A stretch of DNA of 64,000 nucleotides from Staphylococcus simulans (GCF_002902285.1 NZ_PPRU01000014.1:1-64000); one strand, 5' to 3'. Counted from the stretch's first letter, positions 1-9,638 are shown. Translations and numbers: made by a program. Notes: generated by a model not told the origin, from the letters alone.

Positions 1-40
1 GAATTTACAATCTCTTAATAAAAAAACAAGGGTAAGCGTG

Positions 41-55
41 AATTGTTAAACAATT
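41..55. promoter_or_regulatory. Perfect inverted repeat upstream of the capsule operon
   Basis: Seven-base arms (AATTGTT / AACAATT) flank a single base. The site lies about 65 bases upstream of the capA -10 box, so it could be an operator for a capsule regulator. No regulator is identifiable from the sequence. Confidence 0.35.
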
Positions 56-94
56 ATATATGTATATTACATTTTATTTTCAATTCAAAAAAAC

Positions 95-125
95 TGTTAA
101 TAAAATTACAGTGGTAGTATATAAT
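95..125 (+). promoter_or_regulatory. Probable promoter of the capsule operon
   Basis: A perfect TATAAT box sits at 120-125. The -35 region is weak (TTAATA at 97-102 with 17-base spacing, or TGTTAA at 95-100 with 19), which suggests a need for an activator. The first gene starts about 105 bases downstream, leaving a long leader. The rest of 1-231 shows no coding region. Confidence 0.5.
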
Positions 126-231
126 GATGTGAGGTGCTAAAATAATTTGAAAAAAGCTAATATATTTTACACCAAAATATGAGCTATACTACATACGTTA
201 TAAACCAAATATATAAACAGTGGAGGAAGTT

Positions 232-894
232 ATGGAAAGAAAATTTGATTTATCGAAGTTAGTTACAATTTTAAAAAACAATTTAAAGTTAATTGTGGGA
301 ATACCTTTGCTATTTTTAATAGTTAGTTTAATTCTCACATTTTTCTTTATGAAGCCTAAGTTTGAGTCTTCAACTCAGATAATTGTAAATCAAAGTCACT
401 CAGATGAACAGTTTATGGCTCAACAAGTTCAATCAGACTTAAAATTAGTAAATACATATACTGATATTATCAAAAGTCCAAATGTTTTGAATGAAGTTGC
501 TAAAAACAAAAAGGTTAAATATACACCTGAACAATTAAGCAAAATGGTGAATGTGCAGAATAAAACTGAATCACAAATATTGAACATTAGCGTTGTTTCT
601 CAAAATAAAAATGATTCTAAATTAATAGCAAATGAAGTAGCTGGAGTTTTCAAAAAAAATATTAAGAAAATAATGAATGTTGATAATGTGACTATTATTT
701 CTAAAGCTGATAAAGGAAGCCAAGTATATCCGAAACCAATTCTAAATAGTGCTTTAGCGATACTATTAGGCGTTTTTGTTGCATTATTAATTGTTCTAGT
801 TAAAGAAATGATGGATAAGAGAATTAAGAGCGAACAAGATGTAGAAGAAATCTTAAACCTTCCAGTACTAGGTACTATAAACAAAATTAAATGA
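232..894 (+). CDS. capA: Capsule chain-length determinant / tyrosine-kinase activator CapA
   Basis: Wzz-family membrane protein of 220 residues. It sets polysaccharide chain length and its cytoplasmic tail activates the CapB tyrosine kinase. Hydrophobic segments lie at about residues 20-40 and again near 175-195, with an extracellular loop between them and a short basic tail at the C-terminus, the usual CapA layout. The ATG at 232 is preferred over the GTG at 220 because GGAGG at 222-226 is five bases before it. It opens the capsule operon and is followed nine bases later by capB. The gene is very AT-rich, like the next five. The family call is firm; the exact polymer is unknown. Confidence 0.88.
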   Translation: MERKFDLSKLVTILKNNLKLIVGIPLLFLIVSLILTFFFMKPKFESSTQIIVNQSHSDEQFMAQQVQSDLKLVNTYTDIIKSPNVLNEVAKNKKVKYTPEQLSKMVNVQNKTESQILNISVVSQNKNDSKLIANEVAGVFKKNIKKIMNVDNVTIISKADKGSQVYPKPILNSALAILLGVFVALLIVLVKEMMDKRIKSEQDVEEILNLPVLGTINKIK

Positions 895-903
895 GGTGAT
901 TAA

Positions 904-1607
904 ATGTTTGGAAAAAGTAAATCTAAATCAGAAAATAGTGTTTTAATTACACATGATAAACCAAAGTCTACTATTAGTGAAAAGTTTAGAGGGGTCAGAT
1001 CAAATATCTTATTTTCTTCTGTGGATGAACCTATTTCTAGTATTGTAATTACATCGGAAAAGCCATCTTCGGGTAAGTCGACAATAGCAGCAAATATAGC
1101 TGTAACATATGCTCAAGCGGGTTATGATACGTTGTTAATTGATGGAGATTTAAGAAAGCCCACTGCACATTATATATTTAAAAAAATAATACTAAGGGGT
1201 TATCTTCACTTATTATAAAAAATACAACTATGTATGAAGCTATCCAAGAGACGCATGTTGATAATTTATCAATTTTGACTTCAGGACCTATCCCGCCAAA
1301 TCCATCAGAATTAATAGGATCTTCTAATTTTGAAAACTTAATTAATCAATTAGAAGAAAAATTTGATTTTATAGTAATAGACTCACCTACGGTTAATACA
1401 GTTACTGATGCTCAATTATATGCGGAAACAGTAGAAAATACATTACTTGTTATTGATACAGAAGAAAACAATCGCAATGAAATAGTTAAAGCAAAAGAGC
1501 TAATGCAAAAAGCAGGAGCTAGAATTTTAGGAGTTATTTTAAATAAAGCTCCTTTTGAAAAGAATAATAGTTCTTACTATTACTATGCTGAGGATGATGA
1601 AGTATGA
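904..1607 (+). pseudogene. capB: Capsule tyrosine kinase CapB, frameshifted
   Basis: BY-kinase that autophosphorylates on a C-terminal Tyr cluster and controls capsule assembly with CapA. The first reading frame (904-1218) holds Walker A (PSSGKST, residues about 54-60) and Walker A' (LLIDGDLRKP, about 77-86). The second frame (1230-1607) holds Walker B (FIVIDSP) and the Tyr cluster (SYYYYAED). The two frames are joined by a missing base in the A7 run at 1180-1186. Restoring one A gives an unbroken 234-residue protein, matching the normal length. The break separates the nucleotide-binding motifs from Walker B, so the kinase should be inactive as written. A sequencing error or slipped-strand phase variation are alternatives to true decay. 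Confidence 0.85.
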
Positions 1608-2371
1608 TAGATATTCACAATCATATCTTGCCTAGTGTAGATGACGGTTCTAGTTCTATGGATGAAACGCTTGATATGATTCTACAGGCACAAGAACAAG
1701 GAGTTACAGGAATAATAGTTACTCCCCATCATCTGCACCCGAAATACAACTTAGATTTTAAGGAAGTACAAAAACATTTAGATGAGTTAATGGCTGAAGA
1801 TAATATTCAGAACACTAATATTCAATTATTTCCAGGACAAGAAATTAGAGTTACTGATGAGATATTGAAAGGAATTGAAAATGGAACTATAGAGGGATTA
1901 AATCATTCAAAATATCTATTACTAGAATTTCCATCAGGAGAAGTTCCTAATTATACTACAAGGTTATTTTTTGAAATCCAAAATTTAGGATATGTTCCCA
2001 TTATTGCGCACCCAGAAAGAAATAAAGCAATAGCTAATAATCCCAATATCTTATTCGATCTAATTAATGAAGGAGCACTTAGTCAAATAACCTCTTCTTC
2101 ATTAGCAGGGAATCATGGTAAGAAAATAAAAAAACTAAGCATGAATTTTATAGAACATAACTTAGTGCATTTTATTGCATCTGATGCCCATAATACAAAT
2201 TCAAGACGCTTTTTGATGAACGATTTGCATCAAGATAAAAGTTTAAGGAATTTAAAAAAGGAAATAAATGATTTATTTGATAATGCCGATTGTATTATCA
2301 AGAATGAAGAGATTTTAAAAAATAAACCGCTTCAAATGAAAGAACGAAACAAGTTTTTTGGGTTGTTTTAG
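1604..2371 (+). CDS. capC: Capsule tyrosine-protein phosphatase CapC (CpsB/PHP type)
   Basis: Manganese-dependent PHP-family phosphatase of 255 residues that removes phosphate from the CapB tyrosine cluster. Metal-binding motifs are visible: HNH at residues 5-7, the following VDDG, TPHH near residue 46, HPERN near 145 and SDAHN near 192. The start codon overlaps the capB stop (ATGA), which implies translational coupling with capB, and GAGGATG lies just upstream. Because capB is broken, this enzyme may lack its main substrate in the sequenced strain. The family assignment is strong. Confidence 0.88.
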   Translation: MIDIHNHILPSVDDGSSSMDETLDMILQAQEQGVTGIIVTPHHLHPKYNLDFKEVQKHLDELMAEDNIQNTNIQLFPGQEIRVTDEILKGIENGTIEGLNHSKYLLLEFPSGEVPNYTTRLFFEIQNLGYVPIIAHPERNKAIANNPNILFDLINEGALSQITSSSLAGNHGKKIKKLSMNFIEHNLVHFIASDAHNTNSRRFLMNDLHQDKSLRNLKKEINDLFDNADCIIKNEEILKNKPLQMKERNKFFGLF

Positions 2372-2424
2372 TCAATTAGTTTCCTTAAGTTTATTCAAAT
2401 TAGCAAAAGGGTGTTAGTGGAAAA

Positions 2425-3617
2425 TTGAAATATAAATTTTTGATATATTTATTAGGTAATGTAGTGTTTGGTTTCAGTCAATGGATTGCTATTCTTCTAT
2501 TCGTAAAATTCGGGACTGGACAAGAGTTAGGAGCATATACTTATTCAATCGCATTAATTGCTCCATTAATTTTACTATTTTCCTTTGGTTACAATACTAT
2601 GATTGTAACTATTGACGATTTGAATAAGAATGTATATTTCTTTAGTAGATGTTTATTTAGTATGATTTTATTTTTTGTCTATTTAGTGATAATTTTTGTT
2701 AATTTTGGTTTTTCAAACCAATTTCTAGGAATGGTTATAGTTGTAGCTATTGCTAAGATATTGGAAAATGTTCTAGATATTGACTTTGCATATTTAATAA
2801 AAGCAAAGCAGCAGTATAAGGTTGGTATTTATAAGCTGTGGATGTCTGTTTTGCAAATATCGCTTTTATTAGTGTTTATGTATCTATTCAGAGAACCGTT
2901 TCTTCCGTTCCTATTTTACAGTTTGGTTTTAGTTGGTGTGATTATTTTTAAAAATAAAGATAAATTTAGAAAATGGAAAAATGTTTCTTTTGAGAGCGTC
3001 AAAGTCTCAACTGTGATCGGATTTCCCATTTCAATTACATTATTTTTATCATCATTAAACACTAATATTCCAAAATATATTTTAGAATACACTTCTAACC
3101 TTGTGTATGTAGGTATCTTCAGTAGTTTGTTAATTATTTATTCCGCTGGTAATACATTCTTTTTTTCAGTTTATAATTTTATGTTGCCTAAAATGGTGGA
3201 AAAAAGAATGACTCTAAATACCTAAAAAAGATTTTGAGGTTAATTTTATTAAGTGGCTTAGCTATGTTTTTATTGGTGATTTTAATAACACCTTTCGTTA
3301 TAGATCCAGTGATGGAATTGCTTTATAACGAAAAATTCATGAGTTTTAAAACTGAATTTGTAATAGTAATACTTGCGAGTATTTTAGTGTATTTAAGCAT
3401 TCTATTTGACTTATATATTAATTCTCATAAGAAATATAAATTCAACACTAAAATTCAGATAATAAGTGTTATTGTTGTTGTAATCACAGGCTTAATGTTG
3501 ATACCAAACTTTAAAATACTTGGAGCAGTAATATCATTCTTAGTATTCGCAATAACAGTTTTTGTTCTCAAATTGATTTATTCTACATTGATAATTAGGA
3601 GAGTTAAGTATGAGTAG
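2425..3617 (+). pseudogene. Polysaccharide flippase (Wzx/MATE-like), frameshifted
   Basis: Multi-pass membrane protein that would move the lipid-linked repeat unit across the membrane. The N-terminal frame (2425-3225, TTG start) has about eight hydrophobic segments and the C-terminal frame (3234-3617) about four more. They join into about 397 residues, normal for the family, if one A is added to the A6 run at 3200-3205; the repaired junction reads PKMVEKKNDSKYLKKIL. As written, the protein ends with an eight-residue out-of-frame tail. The cause may be real loss, phase variation or a sequencing error, as for capB. Without it the cluster has no obvious exporter. Confidence 0.8.
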
Positions 3618-4845
3618 AAAAAAATTCACGATTATGTTTGTTGTGACATCTTTAATATTATTTATAGTGTTTTTATACTATAACTTGTTGGATTTTTATG
3701 TACTTATACTTTTGAATGCAGCCATTATATTATATTTACTATCAAAAAACGGTAACTTTAAATTATTGTTATTGATTTTTGTACAATGGCTGATATACTT
3801 TCCACTTTTATTAGTACACAAATTTATTACACCAATGATTGGTTCAGGAGATGATGATTTAAGGTTTGAAGTTTTGGCTAAGTCATTTTATAACAGCTAT
3901 GTTTATGGAACAGCAGTAAATGTATTCCAAGAATCTACTACTTATCCTAAATTTTTGGCATTATTCTACAGTATAGGAAAAGATCATGAGTTAACGGCTG
4001 GGTTAATAAATATTACAGTACATAGTGTGATAATAATTTTAATATATAAAATTTACATTTTGGTATTTGAAAATAGTAAAGGTGCAATCTTAACAGCCAC
4101 ACTGTTTACAATTTATCCTGTGACGATGTTTAATACTGTTCTTACTTTAAGAGAAATAATAATCACATTATTTGTTGTGTTGTTTGTTTATTTCTTATTG
4201 AAATATCATACTGAGAGAAACATCGTACATCTGTTTATCTCTTTATTAGTCATTGGTATAGGAAGTTTATTTCACATCGGATTGATCGCGCTCTTTGTTG
4301 CTACAGGGGTATACTTTCTATTGTTTAGTGATATGTCCAAGTTTGGCAAAGTAATGATAGGAGTAACATCTTTACTTATTGTGGTTGCATTCGTACTTAC
4401 AACAAGTAACTCAAAAATTACTTCTACGCTTGGTGGAGGAGAATCTCAACCTACTAATGAAATTAGGTCCACTGCACGTGCAGATTATATTACGCCTCAA
4501 GAAAGTGTATCAATTAGTGGGAAAGCCAAACAAATCGTCTATTTTGTAACTAAACCGTTTCCATGGGAAGTTAGAAATTTTTCGGATATCACTGGTTTTT
4601 TCAATATATTTTTTATTTTACTTAGCTTCATTATTGCTATAGATGTATATAGAAAAACAAATAATCGAAAGATACTCATCATTTTGATAGTTGTTTTCAT
4701 TTCTTATGGCTTATTCGCATTTGGTACATATAATTATGGAACAGCATTGAGACACCGTGATAAATATTCATTATTACTAATGATGTTTATATCGTATTAT
4801 TTAGTTAACAGAAAGAAGGAAAAAAATTATGTTTCAAAAACTTAG
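3610..4845 (+). CDS. Polysaccharide polymerase, Wzy/EpsG-like membrane protein
   Basis: Integral membrane protein of 411 residues with roughly ten hydrophobic segments and a large extracytoplasmic loop at about residues 265-320 that is rich in Ser/Thr and charged residues. This topology and the position between the flippase and acetyltransferase genes fit the polymerase that joins repeat units outside the membrane. A short polar stretch near residue 80 (SGDDDLRFE) follows the first hydrophobic block, and a TLRE motif lies near 180, as in EpsG-like proteins. It overlaps the flippase reading frame by eight bases and the next gene by 17. Sequence divergence is expected for Wzy, so the call rests on topology and context. 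Confidence 0.6.
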   Translation: MSRKKFTIMFVVTSLILFIVFLYYNLLDFYVLILLNAAIILYLLSKNGNFKLLLLIFVQWLIYFPLLLVHKFITPMIGSGDDDLRFEVLAKSFYNSYVYGTAVNVFQESTTYPKFLALFYSIGKDHELTAGLINITVHSVIIILIYKIYILVFENSKGAILTATLFTIYPVTMFNTVLTLREIIITLFVVLFVYFLLKYHTERNIVHLFISLLVIGIGSLFHIGLIALFVATGVYFLLFSDMSKFGKVMIGVTSLLIVVAFVLTTSNSKITSTLGGGESQPTNEIRSTARADYITPQESVSISGKAKQIVYFVTKPFPWEVRNFSDITGFFNIFFILLSFIIAIDVYRKTNNRKILIILIVVFISYGLFAFGTYNYGTALRHRDKYSLLLMMFISYYLVNRKKEKNYVSKT

Positions 4846-5368
4846 AAAAATATCAGGCTTTTTGAAGATACTCCCTGTTAAATCGCGTTATACATTATTA
4901 GAACTGAACTCAATGACAAATACTAAATTTCAATTAGCAATAAGGTATATATTAGTAGCAAGTTTAGCAAAGTCAATTGGGGACAATGTTTACATTGGTA
5001 AGAATACTACTTTTAAAAATTTGAATAGAATTTCTATTGGTAACAATGTTAGTATACATGACCTTTGTTATATAGATGGATACGGTAAAATTAATATCGG
5101 TGATAATGTATCAATTGCACATAATTCGTCAATTCTAAGCACTAATCATACATGGAAAGATACAGACTTGCCTATAAAGTATAATCCAGTAGAACGAGGA
5201 AAGGTTGTAATTGGAAATGACGTGTGGATTGGTTGTGGTGTTAGATTGTTGTCTAACATATCAATTGGACAAAGATCAGTTGTTGCTGCTGGAAGTGTTG
5301 TTAATAGAGATGTAGAAAGTAATTCTGTTTATGCAGGTGTTCCTGCAAAAAAAATAAAAGATATATAA
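4829..5368 (+). CDS. Capsule O-acetyltransferase, hexapeptide-repeat type
   Basis: Left-handed beta-helix acyltransferase of 179 residues (CatB/LacA/WbbJ group) that likely acetylates a sugar of the polymer using acetyl-CoA. Several hexapeptide turns are visible (IGDNVYIGKN, IGNNVSIHD, IGDNVSIAH, IGNDVWIG), and the likely catalytic His is in the LSTNHTWK segment near residue 109. The C-terminal VYAGVPAKKIK is typical of the family. The start overlaps the polymerase gene by 17 bases. The exact sugar substrate cannot be told from sequence. Confidence 0.78.
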   Translation: MFQKLRKISGFLKILPVKSRYTLLELNSMTNTKFQLAIRYILVASLAKSIGDNVYIGKNTTFKNLNRISIGNNVSIHDLCYIDGYGKINIGDNVSIAHNSSILSTNHTWKDTDLPIKYNPVERGKVVIGNDVWIGCGVRLLSNISIGQRSVVAAGSVVNRDVESNSVYAGVPAKKIKDI

Positions 5369-5383
5369 AAGGAGGATGCAATT

Positions 5384-6397
5384 TTGAGTAGAATTTTAAT
5401 TACAGGTGCAGCCGGCTTTATAGGCTCACACTTAGCTAAGAAATTAATTTCACAAGGCCATGAAATCATTGGTGTTGATAACATTAATGATTACTATGAT
5501 CCAAAGTTAAAAGAAGACAGATTGAAGTCAATCGGTGATAATAATTTCACGTTTTACAAAGTGACTTTAGAAGATGCAGATAAGTTAGAAGAAATTTTCA
5601 AGCAACAATATCCTGATGTTGTTGTTAACTTAGCTGCACAAGCAGGTGTAAGGTATAGCTTGGAAAATCCAAGAGCTTACATTGATTCAAATATTGTAGG
5701 GTTTGTTAACATTCTTGAATGCTGCAGACACTACAATATTAAACATTTAATTTATGCTTCATCTAGTTCAGTTTATGGTGCTAATACTTCTAAGCCATTT
5801 TCAACTTCAGACAACATAGATCATCCTCTAAGTTTATATGCCGCAACAAAGAAATCCAATGAATTAATGGCACACACATACAGCCATTTATACAATTTAC
5901 CTACAACAGGATTAAGATTCTTCACAGTTTATGGTCCATGGGGCAGACCTGATATGGCCCTTTTCAAATTCACCAAAGCAATTGTTAATGACGAAACAAT
6001 TGATGTTTATAATCATGGCAATATGATGAGAGATTTTACTTATGTAGACGATATTGTAGAAGCAATCAGTCGATTAGTTAAACGTCCAGCTCAACCAAAT
6101 CCAGAATGGAGTGGAGCTAATCCAGATCCAAGTTCATCATATGCACCGTACAAAATTTATAATATCGGTAATAATAGCCCAGTAAGATTAATGGAATTTG
6201 TAGAGGCGATAGAAAATAAGCTTAACAAAACAGCAAAGAAAAACTATATGGATTTACAACCTGGTGATGTTCCAGAAACTTATGCAAATGTTGATGACTT
6301 ATTCCGTGATATAGATTTTAAACCAGAAACAACAATCCAAGATGGCGTAAATAAGTTTATTGATTGGTATTTAGATTATTATTCTTATAAAAACTAA
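5384..6397 (+). CDS. capI: CapI-type UDP-glucuronate 4-epimerase (SDR family)
   Basis: NAD-dependent nucleotide-sugar epimerase of 337 residues. The Rossmann motif GAAGFIG is at residues 8-14, the catalytic region has SSSSVYG near 123, and the YxxxK pair is in SLYAATKKS near 150. Overall it resembles CapI/LspL enzymes that interconvert UDP-glucuronate and UDP-galacturonate; closely related enzymes use UDP-N-acetylhexosamines or their uronates, so the substrate is not certain. It uses a TTG start with AAGGAGG nine bases upstream. The neighbouring dehydrogenase would supply a uronate substrate. Confidence 0.82.
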   Translation: MSRILITGAAGFIGSHLAKKLISQGHEIIGVDNINDYYDPKLKEDRLKSIGDNNFTFYKVTLEDADKLEEIFKQQYPDVVVNLAAQAGVRYSLENPRAYIDSNIVGFVNILECCRHYNIKHLIYASSSSVYGANTSKPFSTSDNIDHPLSLYAATKKSNELMAHTYSHLYNLPTTGLRFFTVYGPWGRPDMALFKFTKAIVNDETIDVYNHGNMMRDFTYVDDIVEAISRLVKRPAQPNPEWSGANPDPSSSYAPYKIYNIGNNSPVRLMEFVEAIENKLNKTAKKNYMDLQPGDVPETYANVDDLFRDIDFKPETTIQDGVNKFIDWYLDYYSYKN

Positions 6398-6554
6398 TAA
6401 AATTTATGTAAGGTATTGGTGTTTTTCATATATGCACATTACATTTTAATAAATGTTATTTGTACTTCGTTTATTTTTCGGTGATGAAGTCAATAGCAAA
6501 TTTAAATCATAATTCACCATCAATAACTTAGAGAAATAGAAAAGGGGAATTGTT
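6398..6554. other. Non-coding gap between two capsule modules
   Basis: This 157-base AT-rich gap is the longest break inside the cluster; elsewhere genes overlap or nearly touch. It has no open frame of note and no clear terminator. Genes before it are extremely AT-rich and include both frameshifted ones, while those after it look closer to the rest of the chromosome. It may mark the junction of two modules, or carry an internal promoter that I could not define. Confidence 0.4.
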
Positions 6555-7829
6555 TTGGAAAGAAAGATAGCAGTTGTTGGATTAGGATATGTAGGCTTAC
6601 CGGTAGCGGTAGCATTTGGAAAAAAGAATTCAGTAATCGGTTTTGATATTAATCCGAAAAGAATTAAAGAGTTAAAAGAAAATCACGATAGAACAAACGA
6701 AGTAACAACTGAAGATTTGAAAGAATCAGATGTTGAATTTACAGATAGTATTGATACTTTAAGTCAAGCTGATTTTATTATTGTAGCGGTACCAACACCA
6801 ATCAATAAACATAATCAACCTGACTTAACGCCATTAATCAGCGCAAGTAAAACTGTAGGTAAAGCATTGAAAAAAGGCACGATTGTTGTATTTGAATCTA
6901 CAGTATATCCTGGCGCAACTGAAGAAGAATGTGTACCAGTTCTTGAAGAGAATTCAGGTTTAAAAGCTGGAGAAGACTTCTTTGTGGGTTATTCACCAGA
7001 ACGTATTAATCCAGGAGATAAAGAACATACATTTGAAACAATCACTAAAGTTGTTTCTGGACAAACACCTGAGGTATTAGATATTGTTGCTGATGTTTAT
7101 GGATCAGTTGTTAAAGCTGGTGTTCATAAAGCACCATCTATCAAGGTTGCAGAAGCAGCGAAAGTTATTGAAAACACACAACGTGACGTTAATATCGCTT
7201 TAATGAATGAATTTGCGGTTATCTTCGACAAAGTAGGTATTGATACAAACGCTGTACTTGCAGCTTCAGGTACGAAATGGAACTTCTTAAACTTTAAACC
7301 AGGCTTAGTAGGTGGACACTGTATTGGTGTAGATCCTTACTACTTAACTCATAAAGCCCAAGAATTAGGTCACCATCCTGAAATTATTCTTGCAGGTAGA
7401 AGAATTAATGACAATATGTCAAAACATGTTGCTTCTAACATCATCAAAGAATTATTGAAAAAAGGCATCAATGTTCAAAATGCATCTATTAATTTATTAG
7501 GTCTTACATTCAAAGAGAACTGTCCTGACTTAAGAAACACCAAAGTCATTGATATTGTAAGAGAATTAGAAGATTATGGATTGAAAATTAATGTGAATGA
7601 TGTTGAAGCGGATAATGAAACTTCTAAAGCTTTATATGATATTGATCTAGTTTCTAAAGAAAATCTACCAGAAACTGATGCATTAATTTTTGCAGTACCT
7701 CATAGAGATTATCTTGAAAATAAATCTGAGTATCTCGATTTACTTTCAGAAAATGGTATTGTTTTCGATATTAAAGGCATTATTCAAGAAGATGAATTAA
7801 AAGAAAACCAAAGTATTTGGAGACTTTAA
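6555..7829 (+). CDS. Nucleotide-sugar dehydrogenase (WbpO/TviB/Ugd family)
   Basis: NAD-dependent four-electron dehydrogenase of 424 residues that oxidises C6 of a UDP-sugar to the uronate. The N-terminal Rossmann motif GLGYVGLP is at 9-16 and the catalytic Cys is C256 in GGHCIGVDP. The C-terminal domain includes LGLTFKENCPDLRNTKV. The protein resembles the WbpO/TviB group acting on UDP-N-acetylhexosamines more than classical UDP-glucose dehydrogenase, but this cannot be settled without alignment. It has a TTG start with AAAGGGGAA upstream and sits next to the CapI-type epimerase, so the pair likely makes a uronate and its 4-epimer. Confidence 0.82.
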   Translation: MERKIAVVGLGYVGLPVAVAFGKKNSVIGFDINPKRIKELKENHDRTNEVTTEDLKESDVEFTDSIDTLSQADFIIVAVPTPINKHNQPDLTPLISASKTVGKALKKGTIVVFESTVYPGATEEECVPVLEENSGLKAGEDFFVGYSPERINPGDKEHTFETITKVVSGQTPEVLDIVADVYGSVVKAGVHKAPSIKVAEAAKVIENTQRDVNIALMNEFAVIFDKVGIDTNAVLAASGTKWNFLNFKPGLVGGHCIGVDPYYLTHKAQELGHHPEIILAGRRINDNMSKHVASNIIKELLKKGINVQNASINLLGLTFKENCPDLRNTKVIDIVRELEDYGLKINVNDVEADNETSKALYDIDLVSKENLPETDALIFAVPHRDYLENKSEYLDLLSENGIVFDIKGIIQEDELKENQSIWRL

Positions 7830-7885
7830 AAATAGTTTGGTTTATGTAAATTTTATTAAAGAGAAAAAGAACTGGAGGTGGGTTT

Positions 7886-9061
7886 GTGAAAATTATTCAA
7901 GTAGCAGCTATTGATATGACGCATATTAAATTATTGAACACCTTGAATCAACATTCAGCAAAAGAAGGCTTTGAAGTACACTGCGTAAGTAGTGAAGGTG
8001 ATTATGTAGAAGAAATTAAGAAACAAGGCTTTTATTTTCATAATATACACATTGATAGAAAGATAAGCCCTGTAGGCAATCTTAAATCTGTGCTTCAAAT
8101 GGTTAAACTTTTTAAATCTATTAAACCTGATATTGTACATGTGCATACACCTGTAGCTGCAGTATTAGGCAGGATTGCGGCCAAATTGGCTGGAGTACCC
8201 ACTATTATATATACAGCTCATGGGTTTTATTTCCATGAAGGCATGTCAAAAAAACAATATAAATTATTTTTCAATATAGAAAAGTATATTGGTAGATTTT
8301 TCACTGATTATATTTTCACGCAAAGTAAAGAAGATTTTGATGTTGCAGTGAAAAATAAATTCTTGAGTAAGAAAAAACATGATCATTACTATCATATTAG
8401 TAATGGTATTGATTTAGGTCATGCATTCAACCTTAAATCGATTGATGATGAAAAAATTAAACAAATCAAAAAGGATTTAGGTATTCAAGAAAATGATATT
8501 GTAGTGTCATTTATTGGAAGACTTGTTAAAGAAAAAGGAATTATCGATTTGTTAGAGTCATTTAAACATTTAAAAAGTGAAAATGTTAAATATTTGATTA
8601 TCGGTGATTTGCCTAAAAGTGAAAGAGACTTAGAAACAGCAAAAACACTCAACAAATATGAGGAAAATCCTAATATTATTTTTACAGGACAAGCATCTAA
8701 TATCAATGAACTGCTGTACTTGAGTGATATTTTCTGCCTACCTTCATATAGAGAAGGAATGCCACGTTCAATTATTGAAGCAATGGCAATGAAAAATGCA
8801 GTTATTGCTACAAATATCAGAGGGTCAAGAGAAGAAGTTGTCGAAGATGAAACAGGCTATTTAATCGATTTAAATGCGAGCAAGCAGATTGCTGATAAAG
8901 TGGATTATCTTATTGAAAACCCTATGACACTACAAGGTATGAAAGAAAATGGTTTCACACGTGCACATCAATTATATGATGAAGCTAAAGTAGCCGATAA
9001 GCAGATTGAAGTATTTAAAAAGATTGGAAATGGTGATAAAGATGTTAAAGAGAGCAATTGA
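7886..9061 (+). CDS. Glycosyltransferase family 4 (EpsD-like)
   Basis: Cytoplasmic GT-B glycosyltransferase of 391 residues. The N-terminal domain has HVHTPVAAVLGR near 90 and TAHGFYFHEG near 115. The C-terminal donor-binding domain has FIGRLVKEKG and the EX7E region SYREGMPRSIIEAMAM near 295. It resembles EpsD of Bacillus, which adds a sugar to the lipid-linked intermediate. The GTG start has GGAGGTG upstream. It overlaps the next gene (initiating sugar transferase) by 20 bases, matching their consecutive steps. It is the only ordinary glycosyltransferase in the cluster. Confidence 0.85.
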   Translation: MKIIQVAAIDMTHIKLLNTLNQHSAKEGFEVHCVSSEGDYVEEIKKQGFYFHNIHIDRKISPVGNLKSVLQMVKLFKSIKPDIVHVHTPVAAVLGRIAAKLAGVPTIIYTAHGFYFHEGMSKKQYKLFFNIEKYIGRFFTDYIFTQSKEDFDVAVKNKFLSKKKHDHYYHISNGIDLGHAFNLKSIDDEKIKQIKKDLGIQENDIVVSFIGRLVKEKGIIDLLESFKHLKSENVKYLIIGDLPKSERDLETAKTLNKYEENPNIIFTGQASNINELLYLSDIFCLPSYREGMPRSIIEAMAMKNAVIATNIRGSREEVVEDETGYLIDLNASKQIADKVDYLIENPMTLQGMKENGFTRAHQLYDEAKVADKQIEVFKKIGNGDKDVKESN

Positions 9062-9638
9062 TTTAGCGATAGGTAGTTCAGTTTTCTTAGTGAGTGCTCC
9101 AATTTTAGTCGGTGCATCTGTTGCCATTGCCAAAAGCATGGGACGACCAGTGTTATTTAAACAACAAAGACCAGGTTTAAATGGAGAACCTTTCTATATT
9201 TATAAATTCAGAACAATGACTGATGCACGAGACGATCAAGGTGAATTATTGCCTGATGAACAAAGAATGACAAAAGTAGGCAGTTTTATTCGTAAAACCA
9301 GCATTGATGAACTACCCCAATTAATTAATGTCATAAAAGGTGATTTAAGCTTGGTAGGCCCACGTCCGTTATTAATGGAATATCTTCCTTTATATTCAGA
9401 AGAGCAAAAGAAACGTCACTTGGTAAAACCTGGTATCACAGGTTGGGCACAAGTAAACGGCAGAAATGCGATTTCATGGGAAGCTAAGTTTAAATTGGAT
9501 GTTTGGTATGTTGAAAACCAATCGTTCAAGTTAGATATGTATATCCTATACAAAACATTTATCAATGTTTTAAATCGTAAGGATGTAAGTGCTAAGGATC
9601 ACGTAACAATGGAAAAATTCCGAGGTTCGCCGCAATGA
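9042..9638 (+). CDS. epsL: Initiating sugar-phosphate transferase (EpsL/PglC-like)
   Basis: Small monotopic phosphoglycosyltransferase of 198 residues that moves a sugar phosphate from a UDP-sugar to undecaprenyl phosphate, the first step of repeat-unit assembly. Features are the N-terminal hydrophobic re-entrant helix (about 8-30), FKQQRPGLNG, KFRTMTDA, the catalytic Asp-Glu in SIDELPQL, and VGPRPLL. The start at ATG 9042 is chosen over a TTG at 9006 because GGTGAT lies just before it and PglC-type enzymes begin with this short basic stretch. It overlaps the glycosyltransferase gene and the acetyltransferase gene, so is translationally coupled. Gene order matches epsL-epsM-epsN of Bacillus. 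Confidence 0.85.
   Translation: MLKRAIDLAIGSSVFLVSAPILVGASVAIAKSMGRPVLFKQQRPGLNGEPFYIYKFRTMTDARDDQGELLPDEQRMTKVGSFIRKTSIDELPQLINVIKGDLSLVGPRPLLMEYLPLYSEEQKKRHLVKPGITGWAQVNGRNAISWEAKFKLDVWYVENQSFKLDMYILYKTFINVLNRKDVSAKDHVTMEKFRGSPQ

Noticed and set aside
600-884. Open frame of 94 codons on the minus strand within capA
   Set aside because: Mirror of the coding strand; no ribosome-binding site and composition explained by capA.
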